Shown here in pieces: positions 1-10,383 of a DNA stretch of 64,000 nucleotides. Location of the stretch: assembly GCA_019096195.1 (NCBI GenBank), contig JAGTXK010000050.1, positions 124,001-188,000 of the forward strand. The letters run 5' to 3'. Position 1 is the stretch's first letter. Each line of letters starts with the position of its first letter. Below the pieces are notes generated by a model. The model did no database searches. It saw only the letters and a program-made list of their open reading frames with translations, and was not told the DNA's origin. The translations under genes were made by a program, and so were the position numbers. The stretch comes from Boletus sp. NGJ. Taxonomy: Eukaryota > Basidiomycota > Agaricomycetes > Boletales > Boletaceae.

Positions 1-2
1 CA

Positions 3-947
3 ATGTCTCATAAACCTGCTGCCATGGCCAGTTTATCAGTAAGAGTCTCCCCTGGAAAGTGAGATTTATACCAATGTGTTATTTGCATTTCGCTTACATT
101 GTCCAAGGTGCACCCCACGTGGAAATACTCAGATCCATCGTCCCAGTTGTAGTAAGCGAAAAAGTCGGCACGTTTACACACCTGGTTCTACCCCCGTCGG
201 ATCGCCCATTGACTCTTCTACCGGTCCATCTCGTTCCTTGTCCGCAACGAAGAAAGCATCAGACGAGCTCCTACCCAAGAGCTTGAGTCCCTTACGACGC
301 AAGAGATTGGCATCATTCCACTCTCCCGGTTGCAAGACTAAGACACCCCAGGGACCTGGTCGGCACGATTCGATTGAGAATATCCCCCTGGCGCACATAG
401 AGGACTCTCTAACGGAACCTGAATCCGACTCGGACATTCTTCAGGTGAGGATAAAAGACAATCGTCCATGTTTGATTTGCCTTTACGGGAAATGAACCAG
501 GTTCCGTGTCACTCGCCAGGTTTTCGCAACGCATGCCCTCCAGTTCGTTGTGGATTTGCTCAAGGTTGCCTCGAGGACGATTCAGCGACAGAGGCAGAGT
601 CTGACACAGAAATCCTTCATTTCGTTGCTGGGATCGGGAAGAAACAGCCTTGCGAGCGTACTTCTGAAGTATCAAGGGAAGATGCTCCGCCACCCCCGGT
701 CATCTCACCGCTCGTTTCTCCTGCCAGACCGCGCATTGCCGCTATGCCTTCGATTGTTGGTTTTACACAAATAACCATGCAGGAAGGCGCCGGATTGAGT
801 GTACCAGGATCATGTACATCTTATCCATCCATGGAACAACTCCAAACCTGCTCGGAATCTTTGCCTTCGGTTGTTCGGGATTTCATTCGCATGTTCCCCG
901 GGGATGAAAGTTATCCTACAGACTTTCCAGAATCCCTGCGAATTTAA
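3..947 (+). CDS. hypothetical Ser/Pro/Glu-rich protein
   Basis: I do not recognise this gene. Three exons fit well: 3-58, 108-444 and 501-947, with GT-AG introns of 49 and 56 nt that keep one frame, giving about 279 residues. The protein is low in complexity and probably disordered. It has many Ser and Pro, a Lys/Arg patch near the start, and two acidic-serine motifs of the form EPESDSDIL and EAESDTEIL about 70 residues apart. The first ATG lies at the window edge, so an upstream start is possible. The gene converges on the transporter that follows, with about 100 bases between the stop codons. Confidence 0.5.
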
Positions 948-1044
948 GGCATCGAGCCAGAGTACGGATTTCCTCCGTTACGGTGATAAGCGTGGAAATT
1001 ACTACATGGACTGTAATATATGGTATTCGTCTGAGATATGACCA

Positions 1045-2800
1045 TCATGTCATACCGATTCGTGAATGAGGGACTACTTCTACCTCGCGTATAGCTGGGA
1101 GGTTCTTATCCGAACTGTCCGCAGCATCTTCGGAGATCCGCAGCGTCAATTCTGAGTTGCCGACCCCAGCAGTAAGAACAGACGCTGTTGCCGCTTTGGT
1201 TTCACTCGCGCTCTGTTCGGCCGCCACCTGTGCGAGCTTATCATCCTCGGTGACTCGGTCTCCAAAGACTTCTCCAAGCTCCTCGAGCGTCTTGTGTGCG
1301 GTCTCGGGGTAGATGAACCAAACCACTATAAAGGAGAGGATGCAGAAGCCGACCAAAAGGAAGTAGTAACCCGCGTTCAAGACCTCGAACAGCGGGGGTG
1401 TGATGAACGCGATGATGAAGTTGAAGAGCCAATTGGTGCCGGTGCTCAGCGACATGCCTTTGGCGCGTGCGCGGAGAGGGAAAATTTCAGCACCGAGGAG
1501 CCAAGGACCGGGTCCCCAGGTAGCTCCGAAGAAGAAGAGATAGAAACAAACACCGAAAAAGAGGCCGTCTGCAACGGGGATTCGCGATGGTCCTTCGGGA
1601 AGGCTGTCGGCATGGTACTGGAGACCGCCAACAATGGAAAGGGATGCTGCTAAGAGGACGCTTCCGATAAGAAGGATGGTACGACGACCCCATTTGTCAA
1701 TGAGGATCATCGCAGGGATAGTACCGGAACAATAGATGAGGGCGCAAGCACCAGCGTAGAGGAGGGAACGGGAAATGCTGAACCCTGCACGAGTCAAGTT
1801 GGACGGTAAGAAATACAGGATGGCGTTGATCCCGTTGAGTTGGGCAAACATCTGACAAGTGATGCCAACGATGGAGCGGCGGGTATATTGGCAAAAGATC
1901 TGACGCCAGGTAGCTTGACCCATTTTGCGCTCAAAGTCGACAGCGGCGGCGATTTCGACGTACGTTGCAACGACGTTCGGATGTCTTGTATCGCCATCCG
2001 CATGGAGGTCTGCGAGGACGCGTAAGCCTTCTTGCTCGAAGCCATTTGCCACGAGCCACCTTGGTGTCTCGGGAAGGATGAACGTCCAAGCTACGAGGAT
2101 AGCAGCAAGCGCAGCTTGCACGACATATGGACCTCTCCAGGAGATCTCGGAAGGCATGGCGAAGAAGAAACCAAAACCGACCCAAGCCGAGATTGCGTAG
2201 CCGATGTTCAAACAGATGTACTCGATGCAAACGAAGAGACCGCGAGCATGGCCGGGGGCGATCTCACACTGCAAGACCGGAACTGTCATGGAAAGGATCC
2301 CGACGCCGATTCCTTGGATTGATCGACCAGCAATCAGAGCCCCAAGGTTAGGTGCGAAGATTTGGATGAAGGCGGCGATAAGATACATGATTGCACCAAG
2401 ACGGACTGACATGCGTCGACCCATGACGTCGCAAATGTAAGCTGCCAAGAAAGATGCAAAGAATGCGGTGATGTTCAAGCACGAGACGGTGATGGCTGTG
2501 TGGTGGTTGTGGACTCTGAACTGCGTGATGCGGGTGAACAAAAGAGAACGAACCTTGAACCCAGGGATCGACACCTGTGTCGCCAGCCTGGATTTGAGCT
2601 ATCGTCACCGTCTTTCCGAACATGCGATGGATGAAAGATGGCTGGACCTGGACCGCAGCGATGATCCCTTGTCCGTACCCGAACATTGCATCTCCCAGCG
2701 ATGCAAGCGCAGAGGACGTGTACAGGAGTGGTCTGCCGACCATCCATCTTGGATAACGAGCGGAGTATACTCGCGGCCTCAAGCGGTCGGTGAGTGACAT
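1045..2800 (-). CDS. MFS sugar-type transporter
   Basis: This is a proton-coupled or facilitative transporter of the major facilitator superfamily, sugar porter branch, expected in the plasma membrane with 12 helices. The start reads MSLTDRLRPR. One intron near 2508-2571 joins DPWVQ to AITVSCLN. Family marks are visible: GYGQG in helix 1 (GYDQG in most hexose transporters), DVMGRRMS after helix 2, PETPRWL before the central loop, DKWGRR after helix 8, and PETAHKTLEEL after helix 12. The central loop and the Ser/Ala-rich tail of about 65 residues are cytosolic. The substrate (hexose, quinate or polyol) cannot be read from sequence. Length of about 570 residues is normal. Confidence 0.9.
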
Positions 2801-3099
2801 GTTTCAAGAGATGGACTTGGGCGCGGTTGCAGCACATGAAGGTATTTATGTGGTTCGATAGCGCACGTTGTGAGACATGGCTGGCCCGGGTTGAAACTGG
2901 ACTGGCCGGACCGCGAAGCGGATGGATGGCAGTGGAATAGCCGTGACGGGGGTGAGCCTGGTTCATTTGGTAGTTCGGGTTAGTCGAATTACTACCTTGA
3001 AAGACTCGGAGTCGCATGACGCAAATTGGTGGTCTTTGGATCGCGATGTTTCCGGCGTCCGAGCCAAATAAATACCCGCATAGTATCTAATCGCACACC

Positions 3100-4515
3100 A
3101 TGTCTGGCCGCCTTCAGTACAAAGTCAGTTTGACGCTCATCTGCTCCAGCCAACGCTGATTTCCGTTCTTTCGTCCACTGGCAGTCTGCGCTCATCACAG
3201 GCGCCGGGTCGTGAGTCCAAAGTTTCGCATATCGATATCGACATCAGCTGACGATCACTGTCATCAGCGGTATCGGGCTCGAGTCATCACTCCTCTTTGC
3301 AAAAGAGGGCGCGAACGTCTTGTTGGCAGACATAAACCTACCAGCAGCTGAAAAGGGTGCATCCTTGATCAAGCAGAGGTTTCCGAATGTGAAAGTATTG
3401 GCCGTCAAAGCCGATGTCGCGAATGAACAAGATATTAAATCCGCTGTCGAGCTTGCCGTCAAAGAGTTCGGCAGGCTCGATATCATGGTACGAGACCACT
3501 TCGGACGGTTCGTTGCGACCCTCCATTCATCCATCTTTCTAGTTCAACAACGCTGGCGAGTCGGATACACATGTGATATCCAGATATCACATCTGATCCA
3601 AACACAGGAATTATGCACCCAGATGATGACAATGCTCTCAACACGGAGGAGCGGATCTGGGACCTTACGATGTCGGTCAACGCCAAGGGCGTCTGGTGGG
3701 GATGCAAGTATGCAATTCTCGCGATGCGTCAAAATCCCGTGGACGAGTCAAAGGGCCTCCGTGCTGGAGGAAGCATCATCAACACAGCGAGCTTCGTTGC
3801 TATCATGGGAGCGGCTACTCCCCAGCTGGCTTGTGAGTACTCCCGGACACCCCCGTCCGTCATCTGGTCGTTGATCCTTCTCCACAGACACCGCGTCGAA
3901 GGTGCTACACCTCTCTTAAATTGTCATCTCACTGATCCTCACCCCGATCCGAGGGAGCTGTGCTCGCAATGACTCGCGAGCTTGCTATGGTGCACGCCAG
4001 AGAAGGCATTCGTCTGAATTCTCTTTGCCCGTAAGTACCACAACTCCTTTACCTTGGCTATTCTTACCTTGAACCGGATTCTCCCTCAGCGGTCCCCTTC
4101 AGACTCGTGAGTAGTCGTTCCCTTTCGAGGATATGCGCCCTGACGTGGAACAAACGCCTCAGCTCTTCTTATGGATTTCTTGAATACTGACGAGAAAAAG
4201 AACCGCCGTCTCGTTCACCTGCCCATGGGTCGCTTTGGTGAAGCCGTCGAACTGGCGAACGCTGCCCTTTTTTGTATGTGCTGTTGAATTTGAGCACGAA
4301 TAAGGTCCAAGTTCTAACCCTTTCTGTATCGTCAGTGGCGAGTGATGACAGTAGCTATATGACGGTCCGTCACCCCAGTCCTACCGTCATGTGGCCGAGC
4401 AGTACTCACAGGTGTCTAACAGGGCACAGATTTCAAGGTGGATGGTGGTCTGACATCGTGTTATGTCACTCCGCTCGGGGAACCAACTCTCCTCCCCCCG
4501 AAAAGCCTCGTTTAA
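3100..4515 (+). CDS. short-chain dehydrogenase/reductase (SDR)
   Basis: This is a classical SDR oxidoreductase using NAD(P)H; the substrate is unknown. It starts MSGRLQYK and has many short exons. The Rossmann motif ALITGAGSGIG is assembled across two introns, followed by FNNAG, a Ser in GGSIINTAS, the catalytic pair in YTASKG, LCPGPLQT and a C-terminal VDGGLTSCYV. Joining FNNAG to IMHP needs a GC-AG intron at 3556-3607, because no GT donor there keeps the frame. The last exon ends with PPKSLV before TAA at 4513. It diverges from the MFS transporter, with 299 bases between the two start codons, so co-regulation with uptake is possible but is only inference. Confidence 0.85.
3556..3607 (+). 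other. GC-AG intron in the SDR gene
   Basis: The donor reads CTG|GCGAGT and the acceptor ACACAG|GAATT. Only this choice joins FNNAG to IMHP in frame, which is the conserved order in this SDR family. Confidence 0.65.
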
Positions 4516-4959
4516 TTGTCCCACGGAAGTCCCTAAACTCTGGAAAGTCGTCGGCGTGCTATAGACACAGGTGATTATCGTATCCACTTTGCAAAACGAA
4601 CAACTTTGACAACATCGCCCATAATTCTCTGCTGGTATGTCTGCTTGACTATTATTCCTGACAGGCCGCGCCTTTTCCAGATTTTCAGTTGTTGGTTTGT
4701 TCAGGTAGATTCCCCCCAATTTGGCTGGTGTGATGCGATTGTCTAGGAAGGCATGGTGAGAAGAAAGCTGATTTGAATGTCATCACGATGTAAAGCTACG
4801 TCCACGCCTCTCGAATTCCAGGAATATTGTCCACATGTACAGAAATGGTGACGGCAACAAAAATCAACTTGTGTCCATTCCACATCGAGCCGTTAGCCCA
4901 CCTCGGCGACGCACCACAAATAGCTCACAATCAACGGTACATCGACGATGAACAGCCTA

Positions 4960-5787
4960 CTAGTTTGCCTTCTTCTCTGCGGCCCTGCGCTTCTCGGCCT
5001 GCGCTCTGCGTAAGTTTGCGATCTCCTTGCCAACGTCGTTCTTGAGTTGCCTATGCAGTTCCGGGCGATAACCGAGCTTGAAAAGCAATTCCAAGTGGAC
5101 GAAGAAGGGGGCAAGCACAAAGGCTTCACAAGCGTCTTAAATAGTGAATCGCTTGCACAGAACGTGGAACCTACCTCCAACAATGTTGTCGAGCAACGCC
5201 GGCGCGCGACCCTCTGCAAGTCCGTGACCGAGGAACTGAGCGATCCATGAAACAACCTGAACAATGACCGCATTACGGATTCCATCGGGACGGTATGCAT
5301 ACGCTGTTGCTGACAACAATGACAAGATCATCTGTGGTGCATAAAGAATCTAATTAAAGTGGTCGATCAGTTGATTGATCTGGGGAATCATTCGTGAACT
5401 TACGGCTGCCACGGGCTCGAGGATGACGTAGTACGATAAGTAGAATGCTGTGACAAGTGCGGGGGTGTTCAGGTCGAAAACAAGGTATTTGCTAAACACA
5501 AATTGGGCAGAGGGGAGAAAGGAGGGCGAGGGTACGAGGGTGGTGAGCACCAATGCACTCCTGGTCACCACAAGCCAGAGATGGTAAGAATGAAGCAAGT
5601 TTAAAGAAGGGAAGGGTTACCAGAGAAGAGCTGGGACGCCGAAGATGTGGATGGCCACGTTAACGGGATGAGAATGGTAGGAACCATAGAAAGTGAGCTA
5701 AAGAACCACATGGGATGATTAAGTCGAATCGCCGAGGTGGAGCTCCAAGCTACGCACTTGTTTTCGAACATCAAACAAGGAGGACAT
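4960..5787 (-). CDS. MPO1: Mpo1/YGL010w-like 2-hydroxy fatty acid dioxygenase
   Basis: Family knowledge: yeast Mpo1 is an Fe(II)-dependent ER membrane enzyme that shortens 2-hydroxy fatty acids from phytosphingosine breakdown by one carbon. The exons spell MSSLFDVRKQ, then TFYGSYHSHPVNVAIHIFGV, then helices around YLSYYVILEPVA, then WIAQFLGHGLAEGRAPALL, and finally a basic coiled tail ending RRAAEKKAN. The HxxHxxN-type and GHGxxExxxPAL histidine motifs match the family. At least four introns are present, including one right after MSSLFDVRKQ. Length and topology are normal. It lies tail-to-tail with the SDR gene, with 444 bases between the stops. Confidence 0.85.
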
Positions 5788-6158
5788 GGTGGATAGAGAC
5801 GAAGCTCGTCTTAATCGTCAGTGACTGAGACTCTTTCCGTGGCGGAACCTTCAGGCAGACTGATGAGGCAATGACCGCTACGGCGAGCGCCGGTCCTATG
5901 ACAATCAGACGACAAAGTACACGACCAGACTAGACTGTTAAATCAAGGAAAAGGAGGTTAAATCTCTACGACGACGACGACTTGGTGGTAATAATCTCAG
6001 CAGACAATCGCAATCGACAAACAGCATCCCGCTCCGCTCCAACGTTTACCCCAAAGAACTCGCGCACTGCCTTCAAAGGCTCTTTATAGTCAGTCACGTG
6101 ATCTAACACGATAGCGGTGACCGACGGTCAGCCTGAACTCAGTGTGGCATTTTCAAGC
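5788..6158. promoter_or_regulatory. divergent promoter region MPO1/SEC22
   Basis: This 371-base gap between the two start codons must hold both promoters. A palindromic TCACGTGA at 6094-6101 lies 57 bases before the SEC22 ATG. I see no other gene or RNA. Confidence 0.5.
6094..6101. promoter_or_regulatory. TCACGTGA E-box upstream of SEC22
   Basis: This is a perfect 8-base palindrome with the CACGTG core bound by Cbf1/bHLH factors in fungi. Similar boxes lie before four other genes in the window. Confidence 0.45.
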
Positions 6159-7036
6159 ATGGTTCACTCTACGATTATAGTTCGTGCAGCTGATGCGCTG
6201 CCGCTTGCAGCCAGTGTTGACGACGAACAGGTCCATCTTTTTCCTCGTCTTACACAATGCCGGCGACTGACTCATTCCTAGACAGAGCAAGCGCTGCAGG
6301 AACACAAGCAGCAGGCAAAGTTAGTCTTCCGGCGTATAACACCCAACTCTGAACCACGGTGCTCCATTGAAAGTAGCCAGTATACGCTTCAGTGAGCTTC
6401 CGTTTCCTCTTGAACGACGGTGGACCTCAACGCTAGTTCCAGCTACCTTCTCGCAGACAATGTTGTATTCCTAACCATTGCGGACAAGTCATATCCTCGG
6501 AAGCTGGCTTTTTCGTACCTCGAGGAACTATCCAAAGAGTTCTCCTTGTCGTATGGCTCAAAAGTGGAGTCGGTACGGAAGCCCTACGCCTTTGTTGGGT
6601 TTGGTTCGTACCAGCGGCTTAGCCACCCCAAGACATTCATTCACCAGTTACACTAAAGATACATTCATGTCAAAGACCGCGCGATTATACCGGGATACCA
6701 GGGCTGCCAATGCCTCGGGGAGCTCCAACTTGGACAAGCTTAACGATGAACTTCACGATGTCACCCGGATAATGACGAAGAATATGGAAGAACTCCTCTG
6801 GCGAGGAGATTCGCTGGATAGTAGGGCCTTTGTCTGTCTATGTTGTGACGGTAGCATTGACACCATGACCTATTTTTGCAGAAATGTCGCACCTTTCTAC
6901 GTCGCTCCGTTCAGAGTCGGAAAGGTATCGCAAGGCAGCGAGGAATGTCAACATTCAAGCCATGCTACGACAATACGCTCCATTTGGTGCTGTGGCTATA
7001 TTGTTTATTGTTCTCCTTTGGTGGCGCTTTTCATGA
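6159..7036 (+). CDS. SEC22: v-SNARE Sec22
   Basis: Sec22 is the R-SNARE that drives fusion in traffic between the ER and Golgi. The start reads MVHSTIIVRAADALPLA. A longin domain follows (YTLHSSYLLADNVVFLTIAD, YLEELSKEF, KPYAFVGF). The SNARE helix shows LNDELHDVTRIMTKN with the central Arg region ELLWRGDSLDRM, and the protein ends in one membrane anchor VAILFIVLLWWRFS before TGA. The coding sequence is split by about five introns with clean splice sites, and the frame is intact. Length of about 210-215 residues matches the family. Confidence 0.93.
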
Positions 7037-7932
7037 AGTCGATGAGGAAATGCTTCGTTCAACCTGACATCTTACATATGGACAGGGTAATCTATACGAT
7101 TTTAGGCGCACGGTTTGACAGAAGAATTTTCCACCCAATCGCATGCCTTTACCGAGTCTCAAATATAGATATTGAGATACTTGGAGATCTTCTGGGATTT
7201 TTCATCAAGACCTTTGGATACGCATCATCCCATGCCCACTGGCACGACATTATCGGAAACGATCTATCAGATCAATTTGTGCTTTCGGAGTTGCACGATG
7301 AGGCAAGCTGAGTGTCTCAAGAAACACGAGGATAGATTGGCAGCACTCCCTGAACCCGCGCTCAAGGCCTGTTTACCGGACAAACGCATCATCATGGCCA
7401 AATGGGTAACGGGTTGGGTAAATGTGGCATCAGTCCTCAGTTCATTCCAACACGCTGTGGATCTCGTCTAGAAACGAGGCGCCAAATATCTGGGTCATCC
7501 CATCCTCTGTTTGCACCGGTGTTGACCACTCGTCTTGCGAATGCTTCACTAAAGAGTATCGTCAAAGTTCTTCGATGAGAGGAAGGATGGTGCGAGCAAG
7601 ATCAGTGATAATATTGGAAACGGAGGGGAAGGGCAACGAATTCCGAGCGCCTGCTTTACCAACATTTGATGCTGTTCAAATTCTAGACTGCCTGGCAAGT
7701 TGCAGATTTGAATGGAAAAGCACCTTGCCCACCAATTGGAACGGCTACCATAATCGATTATCCATCCTATGCAGGGTCATGGTGCGAAATCAGAGATGGG
7801 CTTGATATAGGTCGGGGCACGAGGCATCATGTACGAGATGATCAGTATCCAGTTGGTGGTAGAACAAAAAGGGCGCTGTTCCCTCCAATCGTACCCTTGT
7901 TTCCTCCCCACGACACATCCCTCCAGTTCATC
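7037..7932 (+). other. unassigned stretch, possible unrecognised gene
   Basis: Between SEC22 and the next gene there is no open frame longer than about 130 codons on either strand that I can place. Some plus-strand pieces look protein-like, for example LKACLPDKRIIMAKWVTGWV near 7345-7420 and APVLTTRLANASLKSIVKVL near 7515-7575, but they lie in different frames and I recognise no family. It may be a degraded or fast-evolving gene, or the long 5' region of the gene that follows. Confidence 0.3.
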
Positions 7933-10175
7933 ATGAGTGCCCTAGCAGGGTTTGATATGCCCCAACCTTTCTCTCCACCCTCTGGTGGTCAGATCCAGCC
8001 AGGCGCCATCACATACACCACCTCGACTGGCCCGGATGGTCAAGTCCTCTACCATCCATTCAGGTAAGTCTCCAGTACGCATCGGTCTTTCGAAGCAACT
8101 CACGAGCCACGTGGACAGAGCTGTTCCTGCACGGTAAGACGTCGTCGTTGCTCTAGGTCATCCATTGACGTTCATTCATTAGTTACCAAACGCCCCAAGG
8201 CGTAGTCCACGGCATCCAGTGGGTTCCGGCCGAGGCCACACAGATCCTCCCTGCCGGCGCTACCCCGGCGAATGCAGTAAATCGCACTTGCAGACCCGCC
8301 TTTCTTCAAATTGATGTCATGTATAGGAGTTCGCCGCCTCTTGGAACCGTGGCTACCTCTCTCGGGATGACGAAAAGGCTCTCGAGAAATGGTATTTACT
8401 TCTTTGAAACAACTCAAGCATCATCTCACACCCTAAGCAGGCAGAAATCAGAGGAGAAACGCAGGAAGAAGGAAGAGAAAGACTCGATAAGGCGACTCTC
8501 GAAACAGTTTGATAAAGATATGCAAGAGGTCGAGCTGCGCACCGCACGCGATAGGGAAATTCAAACCAGAGAGCGTCGCCGCAGTTTCTATGGAGACGCT
8601 CCTCCCCCAGGATACGGTGCCCCTGGGTCTGCGACTTATGGTGCCTATACTCACAGCCCCAGTAACGTCAGCTCCGTAGACCTCGACCGGAAGTTTACCG
8701 ACCTCGAGATCGAGAGAGACGTAAAGTACACTACCCGTCAGAGAAAGTATTCGACCGGAGGGGATCGTACCTCTCTTTACGGCCCTCCAGCACCAGGCAG
8801 CGTCTACTCATCACCAGCGGCGACGTATCAGAACCCTTCTGGTTACCCACCCGCGGGATCTGGCCCATACAATCGGGCTCCTTCCCCATTCCGCCAACCG
8901 ACTACGTACTCTACCTCTCCAAACCCACGCCCTCAGGAAGTCTCGTCTTACCCGGGTGGCCCAGATCCGATTGCTAGGGCAGCTTCACCCTATGGCCGAC
9001 CTGACCCCATCGCAAGAGCAGCTTCGCCATATGGTCGTCCTCCAACGGAACCGATCGCTAGAGCTGCTTCACCCTATGGCCGACCGGAATCCATTGCAAG
9101 AGCAGCTTCGCCATACGGTCGTCCAACAGAACCGATCGCTAGAGCAGCTTCACCCTATAGCCGTCCTCCTACAGAACCAATTGCTAGGGCAGCCTCTCCA
9201 TATGGGCAGGGCTATCCCCCTTACAGTGCTCGTGCTCCATCTCCGATCCCTCCCTCGAGAGGACTCCCTCAGCGCTCCACCTCTCCTTTCCCTCGAGCAC
9301 CTTCTCCATATGCTCCTCAGATGAATTCTAGCGTTTATCCTGCTGGACATGTATTGGAAGGACAGCCTCTTTCCCGCTCCCGTGCGCCATCACCAATGCC
9401 TGGCTTCCCCAGCGCAACATTCCCGACATCTCCTCGTATGCCCAGCTCTCTCGTAGGTGGGGAGCAACAGCTTACCGCCCCGGAGGCCTTCTCGCGCCCT
9501 GCCAATGCAGCTCAGTCCTACACACCATTCAACACCATGAAGATCCAGGATATGGAGCAGTTCTACGACCAAATCCCGAGGATGCCCTTGGTTCTAGAGA
9601 CGCACGACGTATATCACCAAGATTGGATCAGATTCATGAACGTAAGTGTCTCTCCCATGAATGGCACACCACCCGAATGTTCAATCGCGGTCATCGCACA
9701 GGATCTCGCGCTGGCATGGGCTGGAAAGATGCCTATCCCTGAATTTACCCGTGGGCCGCTGCCCAAGCGTTCCACGCTCATAGCTGATCTGATTGATCTT
9801 TGGAACTCGAGCTTTTTCCTCACACGTCGGGTTGAAGTCGTCTTGTTCAAGGGTCACGAGCGCCGCTCAGGTGCCAACGTTGGGACTATCGACTTCAACT
9901 TGCCCGGTTTGAACCCGGACTCTGATGATGATTCGTCTTCGTCGACCTCGGACTCAGAGTCCGAGCCCGACAGGTATGCAGGGTATGGTCGCGGTGTCGA
10001 CTTGGCGGAGTCCAGGAGGCGACGCAAGGAGAAGAAGGAGGAGAAGAGGAGACGCAGGAGGGAAAAGAAGCTTCGCAAGAAGGCCAAGGAGCTCGAGAAG
10101 ACATACACCCTCTATCTGACGTACGTGTATCCCAGAGACGTGCCCGGCCCCACCCAACACGGTTACTACGCCTAA
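7933..10175 (+). CDS. DUF6699 protein with SPYGRP tandem repeats
   Basis: This is a large, mostly disordered protein with one ordered domain; its function is unknown. It starts MSALAGFDMPQPFS, and short N-terminal exons give YQTPQGVVHGIQWVP and EFAASWNRGYLSRDDE. A Lys/Glu-rich coiled stretch follows (SEEKRRKKEEKDS), then a Pro/Ser/Tyr-rich middle with six near-perfect copies of an IARAASPYGRP unit. The C-terminal part matches the DUF6699 domain of basidiomycetes (MPLVLETHDVYHQDWIRF, then DLALAWAGKMP after an intron near 9640-9700). The tail is an acidic Ser/Asp run, a very basic Arg/Lys run and YVYPRDVPGPTQHGYYA. Confidence 0.75.
8963..9207 (+). repeat. tandem repeat coding for IARAASPYGRP units
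   Basis: Six consecutive units of 36-45 bp are seen in the coding strand, each giving a variant of (D/T)(P/E)(P)IARAASPYGRP. Unit lengths vary by whole codons and DNA identity between copies is high, which points to recent slippage or unequal crossing-over with the frame kept. Confidence 0.85.
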
Positions 10176-10383
10176 CGTTTTGGAACAAGATTTTATCACG
10201 TTTGAAATTTACTACCGGTCGACAAATCTGTTTTCAACTAGAAAATATGTCTGCGCTTCGCGTCCGGAACCATTTTGTACAAATCATGTATGATACAGTG
10301 AATGATAACGACGAAATGTCAGTACTCTATGCACATCCATGAAGCATTATAAAGTGAGAAATATACACGGATAAATTACAGTG

